Source of the DNA: Oxytricha trifallax
Lineage: Eukaryota; Ciliophora; Spirotrichea; Sporadotrichida; Oxytrichidae
Assembly: GCA_000711775.1 (NCBI GenBank)
Contig: ARYC01000447.1
Location: 1-64,000, forward strand
Reading direction: 5' to 3'
Length of the DNA: 64,000 nucleotides
Below the pieces are notes generated by a model. That model saw only the letters and a program-made list of their open reading frames with translations, did no database searches and was not told the DNA's origin. A program made the translations under genes and the position numbers. This document shows positions 9,980 to 22,200 of the stretch, one piece after another. Every line of letters starts with the position of its first letter. Positions within the stretch are counted from its first letter, which is position 1.

Positions 9980-12449
9980 ATGCACCGATAATCATTAGAG
10001 TCTAGATCTAGAGCCAGTTCAAGACATCATGAACATATATAAAATTATTCCCTCTTTTTATTATAAATTATTAATTAATGTTTAAAAGATAATATTTATT
10101 TAAGAACCTACTAAATAATAACAACCACTACAGCAGCAATACCAGAATAAGCAAGCTTTAATTTATTATGATAAAAAGTAAATTAATACAGAAAATTATT
10201 TTTATTAAGCTATGGAAATGAACAAAACATCCTAAATTGAAAGTCTCTATGTATTTAAATTACTTCTGTTTTAAATAATTGTTGAGGGTTTTAATTCTAT
10301 TTTTATTTTTAAAAAAAAATATCTCTATGAAGAGTGGATTTAAGGCCTGAATATATCAGAATTGGACGAGACGCAGCTCTAGCTAGCAGAGGGCTTCATC
10401 AATCTGGTTCAGAGCGGCAGAGCCACAAAGCCATAAATCGACTAATATTTGACTCTTTTACTTGAATCTGGGGCTATCGATATGCAAGTTAAGCAATTTT
10501 TGGAGGAGCTTTGTTATTAGAGTATGGTTTCTATTTATAATTGATATGAATTAATTTTGAGGAAGTTAATAGATTAAGCTAAGTGAAGTTTTTTAACGTA
10601 TACAAAAACTTAATTTATGATTTTAAGATTGAATATTTTATGGTTGGTTTGATAAGCCTGTAAAACCAAGACAGTCAATTAATTAATTAGTAGCATTAAC
10701 TGGACTCCAACGACTCTTAGAACTTTCATTCTTACGACCAGGAAATGATTCAGTAGATGTATAACGAGCAGCTGGCTGTAGGTTTTCACAATGCTCTAAA
10801 TGTTAATAATTTACAGTAAGCTCAGGAGTTAGCCGGGCTTATCAAACTCTGCTATGAGAAGATTATGTAAATTAAATTATGTTCTACTATGAAATATATA
10901 TAATAACACTTTATAAAAATGTATTTTGTGTAAAGATCTACCAAGTAGTGTTGCAATAAATAGCATCCAATAACCTGCAGGTTGATCCAGAGATAATCCA
11001 GAAAATTCAAGTGATTTAATGCTTGTAAAACCAAAAAGTAGAGGATCTGCCAAGTGATCAGCAGGGTCAGTACTTGATGATCATTTAGCAATTGATGATT
11101 TCAGTAATCCAGTTGTATCTTAATGTATTTTTTTATAGAATATAATAATAATTTTTATATTCTTTTATATTAATTTTATTGTATCATGACTAGCCATCCC
11201 ATAAAGATCACATGACTATATAGTTATTGCAGCATCTGTAGGAAAACACACTGTTAGATCCCAATTCAATGACAAACCTCCCACCAATATTACTTTATAA
11301 GAATTTATAAGAAATATAACATTTTAAATACTATATCAGATAAATCATATATTTAATTACCACCAATCATGAATGAAGCCAATCAGCTGGTGAACTCACA
11401 GTAAAGCCAATAAAAGCCACACAACTTCTTGAATTATAAGAGAAACAGTTATCATGTGGGCATTGCCTATCACATTTTGAAGAAAAACTACGAGTAAAGA
11501 GAAGCTGCAAAGATGCAATAGTTTTGTCAATTTTTGTTAGATAGTTTGATTAATTTAGTATAAAAGACTATGTAAATAATGAAAATAGCAGTAAAATGAG
11601 CAGGAAATTATATTGGCTTAACAACAGCAGCACTAACTTGAGGATGAGCTGTAATAAGACTAACTTCAACTTGACTAATAACATCAGAAAGATGCTGAAA
11701 TGATCCAACAGATAGACTTAGATTCTTAAGAACCACAACCACACAGTCAACAACTGGAGGAATCAAAGCAAAGTGAAGAGTAGGATTATATCTTAATAGA
11801 AGATGACACAGAAATGCAAAATGCTTGTGATATTTAACATTAAATAGGGGGAAATGAGGAGGATGAGCAAATGAATGATTAAACAAATCATTAAAAGGAA
11901 TCAAGAGAAGCCTCCTAAAAGAATAGTTAGGATAGTAGTCCTTTGAAGCAATAAAAAAAGCCTGATCACACTGAGACTCAAATCATCATCTAATCAAAGC
12001 CATTTATGAACCTTTTTATACTGATTTTTGTAAAATCACTATGTGGTATTTTGTGATATAGTATTTTTAGCCACTAGATGAATCCCAGTAGTAATAGTCC
12101 CACAGCTCTCTGACTGGCTCTTAATAGAATGTGACAGCCAGCACAAACAACTAAAGTGACTTACTGTCTCAGATATAGCCTCTAATTCAGAATGTTAACA
12201 GTCACAATACTATTATCATTAACTAAAACCACTACTACATCACAAATAATTACTCATCTGCCAATAATTCATCTATAAATTATAGTTTATAGCATATCAC
12301 CATTAATCTATTGAAAGTAATGTTATTTTTTAATTTATAAACCCTTATATAATTCAACTGTGATATAAGGAAATAATCAATCAGAACAATCACAAAAATC
12401 AAAAAGTCCCAATGATAGTAAGAATCCTAGTAGCATTTAGAAATAGTGA
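9980..12449 (+). CDS. Gln-rich protein of unknown function, 10 MDSs in order
   Basis: Collapsing nine pointers gives an uninterrupted 569-codon frame (568 aa plus TGA at 12447-12449). It starts MHRQSLESRSRASSRHHEP. The first 250 residues are helical and moderately conserved-looking (LAEGFINLVQSGRATKPQ; AQELAGLIKLCYEKIYQ; IIQKIQVIQCLQNQK). The second half is very Gln-rich and acidic, with TAA/TAG glutamines (LEDELQQDQLQLDQQ; ILIEDDTEMQ). I do not recognise the family; a transcription or chromatin regulator would fit the composition but is only a guess. The start is the first ATG in the frame. Confidence 0.85.
10031..12356. other. IES/pointer map of the Gln-rich gene (9 IESs)
   Basis: Pointer pairs seen: GAAC (10031, 10104); TCTCTATG (10244, 10322); ATTAG (10516, 10686); AAGAT (10859, 10933); TTGTATC (11113, 11179); CCACCAAT (11281, 11360); AATAG (11517, 11584); AGCCA (11998, 12069); ATAATTCA (12264, 12349). 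Numbers are pointer starts. Eliminated lengths run from 66 to 170 bp. Every removal keeps the frame and several remove TGA codons, and the summed coding length is divisible by three. Confidence 0.9.
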
Positions 12450-12739
12450 TAAATTTAATGGAATAATATAAAGTGTATTTTTCTAGGTCACTCGTTCACT
12501 CTTTAACAATTAATATCCTATAGTTTAACCTTATTAGTTTAATATTAATGCTTAGTCAATATTTAATTATTTATGAAATTTAAATTATTTATCTTAATGT
12601 TATATGGTTACTTGTAATTACAATTAATTGGAAAATAATGTAATAAAAATATTTTTATGGAGGTGGACCAATAGAAATTGAAAAGCAGAATTAAAAAGAA
12701 ATTACTACAAATTAATTTATCAAAAAATTACAACAAAAC

Positions 12740-15700
12740 ATGGAAGGTATTTTCAAAATTATATATATATCTCATTCTTACTATAGCATTTGAAGGAGAC
12801 CCTTAAAACCCCTTAAACTAATCCATAATCCCAGGTAAGTTAAGATTTATCCATGACAGCTATTCAATTTATTCTTGACTTATATATAATAAAATATTAA
12901 ACATAGAGGGGGTTTGGGGTAAATTGAATTCGATATCAAGGAGAGCGAAGAATTAAGAGCTTAAAAATGAATAGTTTACGATTGGCAGGACCCCCAATAA
13001 TTCTTACTAAATTTAAGACTAAAAGATCTCTGGCACTCACTGCAAAATCAGTATGAGAGTCGATGAGGAGAGTGGCAAGATGATTGTTTCATTAGAGGTT
13101 TATAAATATTTGTAGAAAACTATTAATATATTCTATAGGGAGATTATTTAAATAAATCTAGCTTTATATTTATATAGAGGACACATCAAGTAATGGAACT
13201 TATTACAATGGTGAAAAAGTAAGTCTAAACTTTATTGTAATGAGTTATTTTGTACTTATTATCTGCATACTTTGTACATTTTTACTTTATTGATCAGATT
13301 AACTTTCTGTTGTCAATAGGGTTTTATGATTACGAATTTATAAATTAATTTCTTATATAGTTGAGCAAAGGATAGACCAGAGACCTAAAAAATGGAGATG
13401 AAATTCATTTATTGAAAGAGATAGAAGGAGCTGTAGACTCATCAGAAGAAATAGGTTTTATCTTTGTTTTGCTAAAAGATTACTCAAGACCTGATCCATC
13501 CCATTCTTTCAATTTATTTATGTGCTTGCTTATAAAAACTTCCATGAATAATCAGCCATTAAACTATGAATAATAATGCCTATATTTATTATAATTTTAT
13601 CCCAACAACAAATACTGAACCAGTCACTTTTAAAGTCTTAAGAGAAAGAGAGAAATAGTAAAAAGCGTGCCTATGAAGAGATCACTGTCACAAAGGAAGA
13701 GTTGGAAGTTAAGATTTAAGAAGAGAAAGTTATGCAGTAAAAGATATCATCGATGGCTGATTAGTTTGACTGTGGTATTTGCTATATGACCATGCATTAA
13801 GCTGTGTCTTTGATGCCTTGCTTATTTAAAGAATAATTAAGAAATACAGGCATTCTAACATTATTAGCTTGTTTAAAAGTTCTAAGTAAAAGTTGTTGAA
13901 TATTAGGACTCTTTTTCATTGTAAAAAGTTTTGTATTCAAAAATTTATCATGCTTACACACTTTCTGTGGAGGATGCTTTTCTGATTGGATGACAAGAGC
14001 CAAAGACTGTCCAAGCTGCCGTGAGCCCGTGACTGAAGTGAAAAAGAACTCCCTAATTAATAACTTAATAGAAAACTATCATTCTCTGAACCCAAATTTG
14101 AAACGAGACCCCAAAGACCTCGAGAATTTAGAGAAATTAAACATTTTCAAGAATGAATCTGTCAAAATAGAGCAACCTAAAAAGGAAGAACCACCAAAAC
14201 CAGCTTAAATCCCTCATTTATAACCAATCTATTAGTAGCAACCATAGCCTCAGTTTTAATTTGGCTAAGGTTGGAACTTATTCGGGAACAATAATAATAA
14301 CAACAACCAAGTTAGAAATCCATTTGGGGGAATCTTCGCTTAAAATGTCTCTTAACCAGTAAACTTTGAAGAGAGAAGAAAATAAATAACTGAACAGAGA
14401 CAAAAGATTTATGAAGAACAGCAGAAAAAGCGAAGAGAGAAATACGAAGAGAGAAAGCTATAAGATAAGAAAAAGGATGCAGCAAAAAAGAAAAGAAACA
14501 CTTCATCGTCATCAAATAGTGAGGAATCTGAAGAGAGTGAAGAAAGTGAGGATAGTGAGTCAGATGAATCTGAATAAGTTTCAAGGCCAAATGCGAGATA
14601 GAGAAATGCCTCAGTAGCCAATGACAATAAGAATAAGAAGCTAGATAAGAAAATACCAGCTAAGAAACTAAGCAACAATAAAGCCGCTAGATCTGTTGAT
14701 TGAGGTATGTTTAAAACAAATTTTTAATTAAAGCTTTAAGAAATTTCCTTCTTTTAAACTGTTTTGTTTAAACCATTATTTTATAGCATTTGACAACCTT
14801 AGAAGTAACGACGATGTAAGAGATTCTGAAGAATCTAGCTTTAGAGATAGCAGCTCGAATTATTCCGGTTCTGATGTCTCACTTCTAGAGAACAGCGATG
14901 ATTCTTCTGATAAATAAAAATCTTAAAGTCTGCTGAACGTTAAAGGAATATAAAAAATTGAAAATGTTAAGGGAGTGCAGAAATAAAACAATAAACAAGT
15001 TAAGCCTGTGGAAGAGAAGAAATAAGGGTAAAAAATAGCTGTGGCTTAAATCAGAAATAAGCCAGTATTAGCTGGAAATGATAAGAAAAATCAAGAAGAG
15101 GAAAATAAATAGGTTATAAAAGTCAGAGGTGCTGCTCTTTTTAATGAAAGAGGAGCATTTTAATTATTTAAATTAAACAATTAAACTCAAGTGAACTACA
15201 AACTAGATTCAATCTTAGTTTTGTAATTTTTTATAAAGAAAACATTATAAATAGTAAGCATTACCAGCTGGAAAAAAAGAATGCAAGAATTGCACAGAAA
15301 TGTCAGCTGATATGTTTCTTTGTAAAAAAGATTAACAACATTTAAAATGCACTAACTGTGAGCAATTATTCCCCGAGAGAAATCAATTCGATCAAATGTG
15401 CTATTTATGTGACCGTAATTTCTGCAATTTGTATTGGGAATGCCCCAAAAGAGCCTAAAATCTAAATAATTATCTATTTAATTATGACATTAATTTCATA
15501 TTATTTAAGGATATTTTAAATATTTTTAAATCCAGTAAGTATTTGTAATCACATTGATATTTCATTCCTTTTAGTTAGCATAACTTCAAGAACACAAAAT
15601 AAATCTGAATGTAAACAGAAACTATTCAAACGCAGACGACTGGCCTGAGCACTAAAAAGTGACAATTGAAAATATCATGAAGGTCTAAAAGTTAACTCCC

Positions 15701-16170
15701 GCACGTTTGGCTTAATTTATTTACCAAAACCATCTCAAAAATATTTGTAATTTTATTTACATATAATCCCCCTAAACCCCTAAAACAAAGAAATTTTTTA
15801 ATTATAACACCTATATATTTCATAATATGGTATTCAGGAAGAGATTCGTCAACCAGGGTGAAAACGATGAAGTGAGAGTGCTTGCAATCACTCCCGTGTG
15901 TAAAATGTGCTCAATGGACATTCATAGTCAGATGTTGTTGCAATACATCGAAATTAAGTTTGGAGACAAGAAGAATAAATATTATAAAATATTATATGTA
16001 AATTATATATTGATTGGTTTTTGTTTATTTTAATAATAAATGTTGTGTTAAATTATGAAAATAAAATTTAAAAGAATAATGGTAACGAAGAGGAGAAGAA
16101 AAAAGAGGAGAGAGAAAATCAAGTTAATAATAACGGTAGATATGTCAAACCAAAGAAAATTAAGTAAAAA
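12740..16170 (+). CDS. CHFR: CHFR-like FHA-RING E3 ubiquitin ligase
   Basis: Domains in order. FHA: WGKLNS, then FTIGRTPNNSYQIQDQ, ISGTHCKI and EDTSSNGTYYNGE. RING: DCGICYMTMHQ, MPCLHTFCGGCFSDWM, DCPSCREPV, a C3HC4 set. Then a Lys/Ser/Glu-rich linker with acidic serine tracts. Then a Cys-rich region: CKNCTEM, LKCTNCEQLFPERNQ, CYLCDRNFCNLYWEC. This order is that of CHFR, a nuclear mitotic-checkpoint ubiquitin ligase. The start MEAFEGDPQNP is fixed by two introns (12747-12786, 12835-12906); a third intron is 13219-13360. At least eight IESs interrupt it. The C-terminus after VKPKKIKQ (about 16170) is not resolved: the frame stays open into the next gene. Only about 100 bp separate it from that gene. 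Confidence 0.85.
13093..16079. other. IES/pointer map of the CHFR-like gene
   Basis: Pointer pairs (starts): TAGAGG (13093, 13175), joining SLE to DTSSNG in the FHA; ATCCCA (13498, 13599); TGCTTA (13819, 13951), joining the two halves of the RING; TTGA (14696, 14790), removing a TGA; AGCATT (15154, 15257); AGC (15452, 15577), a short pointer and the least certain; AATAT (15740, 15824); AAGAATAA (15971, 16072). All joins preserve frame and domain continuity. Confidence 0.85.
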
Positions 16171-16282
16171 AATTAGTAATTTAGGCGTAAAAGTACCTTC
16201 ATTTTATATAATTAAATGTTAAAAAATTTAAGGAATTCAAAATACAAATATATAATTGATTATTAATAAATTAAACAAAAAA

Positions 16283-19200
16283 ATGAATGTAGTAGTCCTG
16301 CAAAAAATGAAAAATTACACATTTTTAGGACTTTTCTTGATTTTATTATACTTTTGGGGTGATCTTTTCGAAAGTGGAAATCCCTGTACTATATTCCAAT
16401 CTGTGTCGGCTTTTAGATATGCTTGGAGGCCTGATACTCGTACTTTCCCCTATGATTAATTCCCTGCTCCTGCCATCAGTAAGTTCAAGAATATTTTGAT
16501 AATTTTATTATAAGATTTTTAGCGAAATAACACACTTTGATATATTTTTGTGAATATAAACTTTGCAATACTATTTAAACTTAAAAAATTTGGGGAAAAA
16601 TATTAAATAATTTTAATGGAAATCAATAATTTTTTATCAAATCGATAAATTGTAGGTTTTTTCGCAAAATATAATATATTATTAATATATTACAGTTAAT
16701 AGCTTTAGTTCTTGAATATATAAAATGATAAATTCAAACTATTAATCTTCGATTTCAAATTAAATTTATTCTTAGGGTTTTGTGGTTTTATTTTGTGTGT
16801 ATGTTCTTCAATAATAATTATTATATTAAATTTCAAGTTTTTGTATTTAAAAATACTTATCATATGATCCAACTTATTTTTAGTTGATAATGGAGACAAC
16901 GACGGTAAAATCTTAGAAGAAATCGTTCAATAGTTAAATGTGACTACTGACACAACTTCCTGCATAGAAGCCTGGATCGGTAATGGAAAGTGTGATAAGC
17001 AAAATAACTAGGAAAAGTGTAGATGGGATGGAGGGGACTGCTGTCTCAATACTTGTCAGGCTAATTGCGATAAAGCATATGTAGAGAATAGTAAGTGAAA
17101 GGTTATTAAGAAAATTAAACTGCAAGATGAACTCAATAAGTATTTTATCATTAAAGAGTAAAACTAAATAGAATTTTATAGATACAAACTGTACATATAC
17201 ATGTGGAGTGAATGGGTATGATTGTTAAGACAGGACTGCGGGTTGCAAGAAATGCTCTGCTAATGGTGTTTGTAGGATATAGGACTCATGCCTAACTGGA
17301 ACAAGAGACAAACCAAATGAAGTTATACGTTCAATTAAATATTACCCTACCATAGCTATATCTTTAAATTATTCCTTTTTTTATATTCCCTTATTTATAA
17401 ATTTCAAAATCTAAACTAAAATCTTACAATTTAAGTAAACATACTATTAATATACGTTTACAAAAGAGAGAGAATATCCATCATCATATGTTCTGACCGG
17501 AGGACACCCCTCCCCCCAACGACTTACCTCCCCAACGTTTGACCTCCCCCCCTCCCCCCAACGCTTTTATATGAATTTTTTTATAGCATATTCAAATCTT
17601 TTGCTATTTAGATAAATAATTTTTTCTAAAAGTTTTAATTCTAGATATGAATAAATATATATTGACAATTAATTTCTTATTGTGTTAATTTACATTCCAA
17701 CATGCTTTTTACATTAAAAAATGATAAAATTTTTAACTTTTCCAAATTTTTAAAAAAAATATTATTTCCATTTTTTCGCAATGATCTAATACGCGTCCGT
17801 CGAATTTTTTTCGTACATGTCCCCACAGGAAAATACATTAAAATTAATTTAATTTGACTCTAATTTTTAAATTTCTCTTTACCAATTGGCTCAAGCTAAA
17901 ATTTTATTTTATAATTTCTTAATTCATTAAATACTTGACACAAAACAAAATAATAATACCAATATCATGAAGATTTTAATTTTTATTTATTAATTTCTAT
18001 TTATATTTCCGAATACGATTCTTAATTAAAATATAAATAATTTTATAATTGTAAATCTAAATTAAAATTAAAAAAATAAGTTATCATTTCAACTATGAAA
18101 TTTGTAGATTTGCTTAATTAGTTATTATTTTTTAAATTTTAATTTAGATTTACAATTATAAAATTATTTATATTTTAATTAAGAATCGTATTCGGAAATA
18201 TAAATAGAAATAATAAATAAAAATTAAAATCTTCATGATATTGGTATTATTATTTTGTTTTGTGTCAAGTATTTAATGAATTAAGAAATTATAAAATAAA
18301 ATTTTAGCTTGAGCCAATTGGTAAAGAGAAATTTAAAAATTAGAGTCAAATTAAATTAATTCTAATGTATTTTCCTGTGGGGACATGTACGAAAAAAAAT
18401 TCGACGGACGCGTATAAGATCTTGGAAAAAAATGGAAATAATATTTTTTTAAAATTTGGAAAAGTTAAAAATTTTATCATTTTTTATATATAAAAAGAAT
18501 GTGTGTTTACAAATGATGTTATTATATTGATATTATATTAAACCAACTATGAGGTTATATATTTTCATTTACAATAGGATTTTTCATAATATAGAAGTTA
18601 GTTGATACAATAAAAATTCATCTAAAAGCGTTGGGGGGAGGTAGGCGTTGGGGGGAGGGGGGAGGTAAGCTTGGGGGGAGGGGGGGTCTCGGTCAGAACA
18701 ATCATATATTTCGTTTGTTGTGATTTTCAATAATAATTTGTTTTTTATTACAATTTAGAATTTAATTAATGATAAATAATGCTTTTTAAAATATAAATTT
18801 TAAGATTAATAGGGGAGAGGAACAAAGAAAGAACAGTTATGTATTACGAACATGTATTTCACTTCTATTTTTTATAAAACTTATTTTAAATATTTTTAAT
18901 ATCGGTACTTGGACAACTGCTATGCTTACACTTGGTCTATGGGAAATAAAAAGACAATTAATTAATACTGTGGAACTGATCCCTTCTTTAAAGTAGTTCA
19001 TGATCCAAGTAATACAAATTTACATTTTCCAGGTTGTGGTCTAAATGCCGACCAGTGTATAGCAAATTTCATTTTTATAGGATTTGCAATTCAGTAATCA
19101 GTAAACTAAATTTTATTTATATTATACACTTTTGCCTTGTTGTGATGATGCACTGAGATATGGCTTGACAAGTCAAAACTGCAACAACACAGTGTTAACT

Positions 19201-22200
19201 TACTCTTTTTTCAGTTAGTCAACCTACTCAGAACAGGATCAGCAGACCTCTTGTTAGAATTATTTTAATGAGTGTTTCAAGAAGAACATGAGAAACAAGG
19301 GCTAGTGTTGTTAATGTAATGAAGGTTGGGCTGGCTTCGATTGTACCACTCCAGTGTGTACACCTCCTTGTGTCAATGGGGAATGTGTAGGCCCAAATAA
19401 CTGCTACTGTAAGCCTGGCTGGTCAGGTCAAACTTGTAGTGAAGGTATCTGTAAGAAATGTCTCTATGGAATATGCTCTGCACCAGAAGTATGCTAGTGT
19501 TTCTATGGATATGAAGGCGCAGGATGCGATATTGCTGTCAGTCATCCACCATGTGTGCATGGAAAAGCAATTAAGCCTGATGTTTGCTAGTGTGATGTAG
19601 GCTGGACAGGTCCAATATGTGATGTTCCTCACTGTCCACTAGGCTGCAATAACGGCTATTGTGTTGATGGACAAGTATGCGAATGCAAACCCGGATATTA
19701 CAGTAGTAGCTCTACTTCATTGTGTGATAAAATTGATTGCAAATTCCTTGATCATAATTGCTTTGACTGTAATTTAAAATAATGCACGGAATGTGAATTG
19801 AATTATTACCTTGACTTAATAACTAATAAATGTGTCTCCTGTAAAACATAGTATGATGCAATAATTTTATGGAGCTTAACATATTTTGTACTTCAAAGTA
19901 TATAATTTATTGAATGTGTCAAGCTTGCAATGAAAAATAATGTGTTGAATGCTATTGGCCATATAGATTAGATCCTTTTACTTTATAATGTGTTACTAAT
20001 GGAATAATTGAATTTACCGTTTCTAATTTAACAGTGTTAGAGACCTAAGATACTTACACAATATTTGTGAGGCGATTATATAGCTCTGTTGGTACAATTT
20101 CAGCAGATTATGAGCTATCCCAGTCATATCCCTATCATACTAGAATGGAGGGAATTAGAGGAACTCTAGTTTTCAATAATGGAGTTAATGAATTATCTGT
20201 GACAGGTCAGGTATTTAAAAGGTAATATTTTGAAGAGGATGAAAGTCTAACAATATTCACGCTAAGTTTGATGAATCCATCTTAAAATACTGAAATAGGC
20301 TAAAATTAAAGGGCACTAATTTATTATTATGACGATGATACTGCCTTATAAAAATTATAACAAATTAATTATTGATTTTTACCTTATAAATTATAAACGA
20401 TGCCTATTACTCAAAAGTCACCTTAAATAACTCTTACAACTCCCGATGAGACCTTTAAATGTTGATTGGATACACAAACACAATTAAAATATATTCTCAA
20501 CATTCCGTCACAATACCAAAAACTTTAGGTAACGATCTATTTATAGTTCTACTTTAGAATAATGATGGTAGTGAAGTAGAGATTTTCAAAGCTATTCACA
20601 TATCAAATGAGATTTATTAAGTGTAATTTATAGCAAAATCTTTAAGACTTAAAGCCTCAAGAATTTATGCATCAACTCCAGGTTTCTCCATGTATTACTA
20701 TGACAACACTAGATTTCTATCAATTCCCTATATCTCAAGAATTGAAAATCATTTGCCTAACATATTTAGTTAGGAGACCAGGAAACTTACTTATTTCTCT
20801 CTAAGAATAGATAGCTTTCTTATCTTTAAAACTTCTTCAAACTTACCAGAGACTATTATATTTACAGTAAGTTTAAGTGAACAGTCCAGTGCAAAACTAT
20901 ATCTTGGCTCTTAACTGATATTCGATACAGGCCCTTTCAACTGCTTTGGTTAATACTATCAACTTGGCGAGGTGTGCTGCCTCCAAACTAAATCAATTAC
21001 TTTGCCCTACACGGTTGATACTACAGGAGATAAACTCTATAATTTTAGAATAGACTTTAGACATAAAGAAGGCTAGCCTTGTATCAGAGTGATGCGTGAG
21101 TCAACAGTGAGTTTAATAACAGGTGTTTAAAATATACCTAGGGGTGATTTAAGTCTTGATTCATATGCATAAACTGAATTAAGAGAAAGTCCTTTCATTC
21201 TTAGTCCATTATTGCGGAAATTTAAAATTAATATATCAAATATTAAAAATTCTAATAATAAAGAAAATAAAATGACTCTCAAAGGAAGTTACAAATTATC
21301 AAGATTTTTCAAAAGAAATTACTTATTCAATTTTCTTTTAAGTGCTCAATTAATTATATTTATTGAAGAGATTTCTTCATTCGGAGCATCATTTTTTTCT
21401 CCAATAACGAATAATTTATTCTATCATATTATCTATTTGCATTCTTTCATGAACATTTTGAATTAAAATCTATTAATAATTATTAAGAACTTTTTATTAT
21501 TTTTTCTAAGAAAAATATTGTTATCTTCAATAATTAATAAAGATATTATAAACACTGCAACCACAGGTATGAATTAACTCAATCTTAATTGCTTTTGAAT
21601 TGTATAGATATGCAAATCATTAAATTCATAAACACAAACACAAATAACTTGATTGGAGATGATACACTCCAAGCTGCTATTTAAAACAAGCTAGTGATCT
21701 ATCCAAGAGATATCTATGGAAATGTAATTGAAGGAGTCACGAATTTAGTATTTGATGCTGAACTTTTCGATGGAGTCTATACCGAAACAGGTAATTAATT
21801 AGAATAAGCATTAAACGTTGTAATTTATTGAAATTTCACGAGGTAACTCTTTGTCTTTTAGGTTAGAGCCATTACAATCCATATTCCAAGAGATACGAAT
21901 TGCTTTTGACTCCTAGAAAGACCACAACTACCGCTTAGCTCACCATTAAAAACAACAATCAGAACATATTTGGATCTCCCTACACTCTAAATATAATCCC
22001 TGGCCCTTATTCATTAGCAAATTCAGACTGGAAAGAATTCAATTTAGACGATACTAATGCCTGCTATATAAACATGCTCTGTAGTGTTGAAATTACTTTG
22101 AAAGACGCTTAGAAAAATATAGTTGATGTACCCAAGCTTTTCACTCTCGCTGACCTCGATGCTCTGATAGTAGGACCTTTTGGCGATGTTAACTCACCAG

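Noticed and set aside
14411..14678. Overlapping ORFs on both strands
   Set aside because: Shadows of the acidic Ser/Lys-rich linker of the CHFR-like protein, which has the only frame continuous with the RING and Cys-rich domains.
14700..14793. Intron starting GTATG and ending TATAG in the CHFR-like gene
   Set aside because: Splicing would leave the TGA at the donor side in frame; collapsing the TTGA pointer removes it and restores VDNLRSN.
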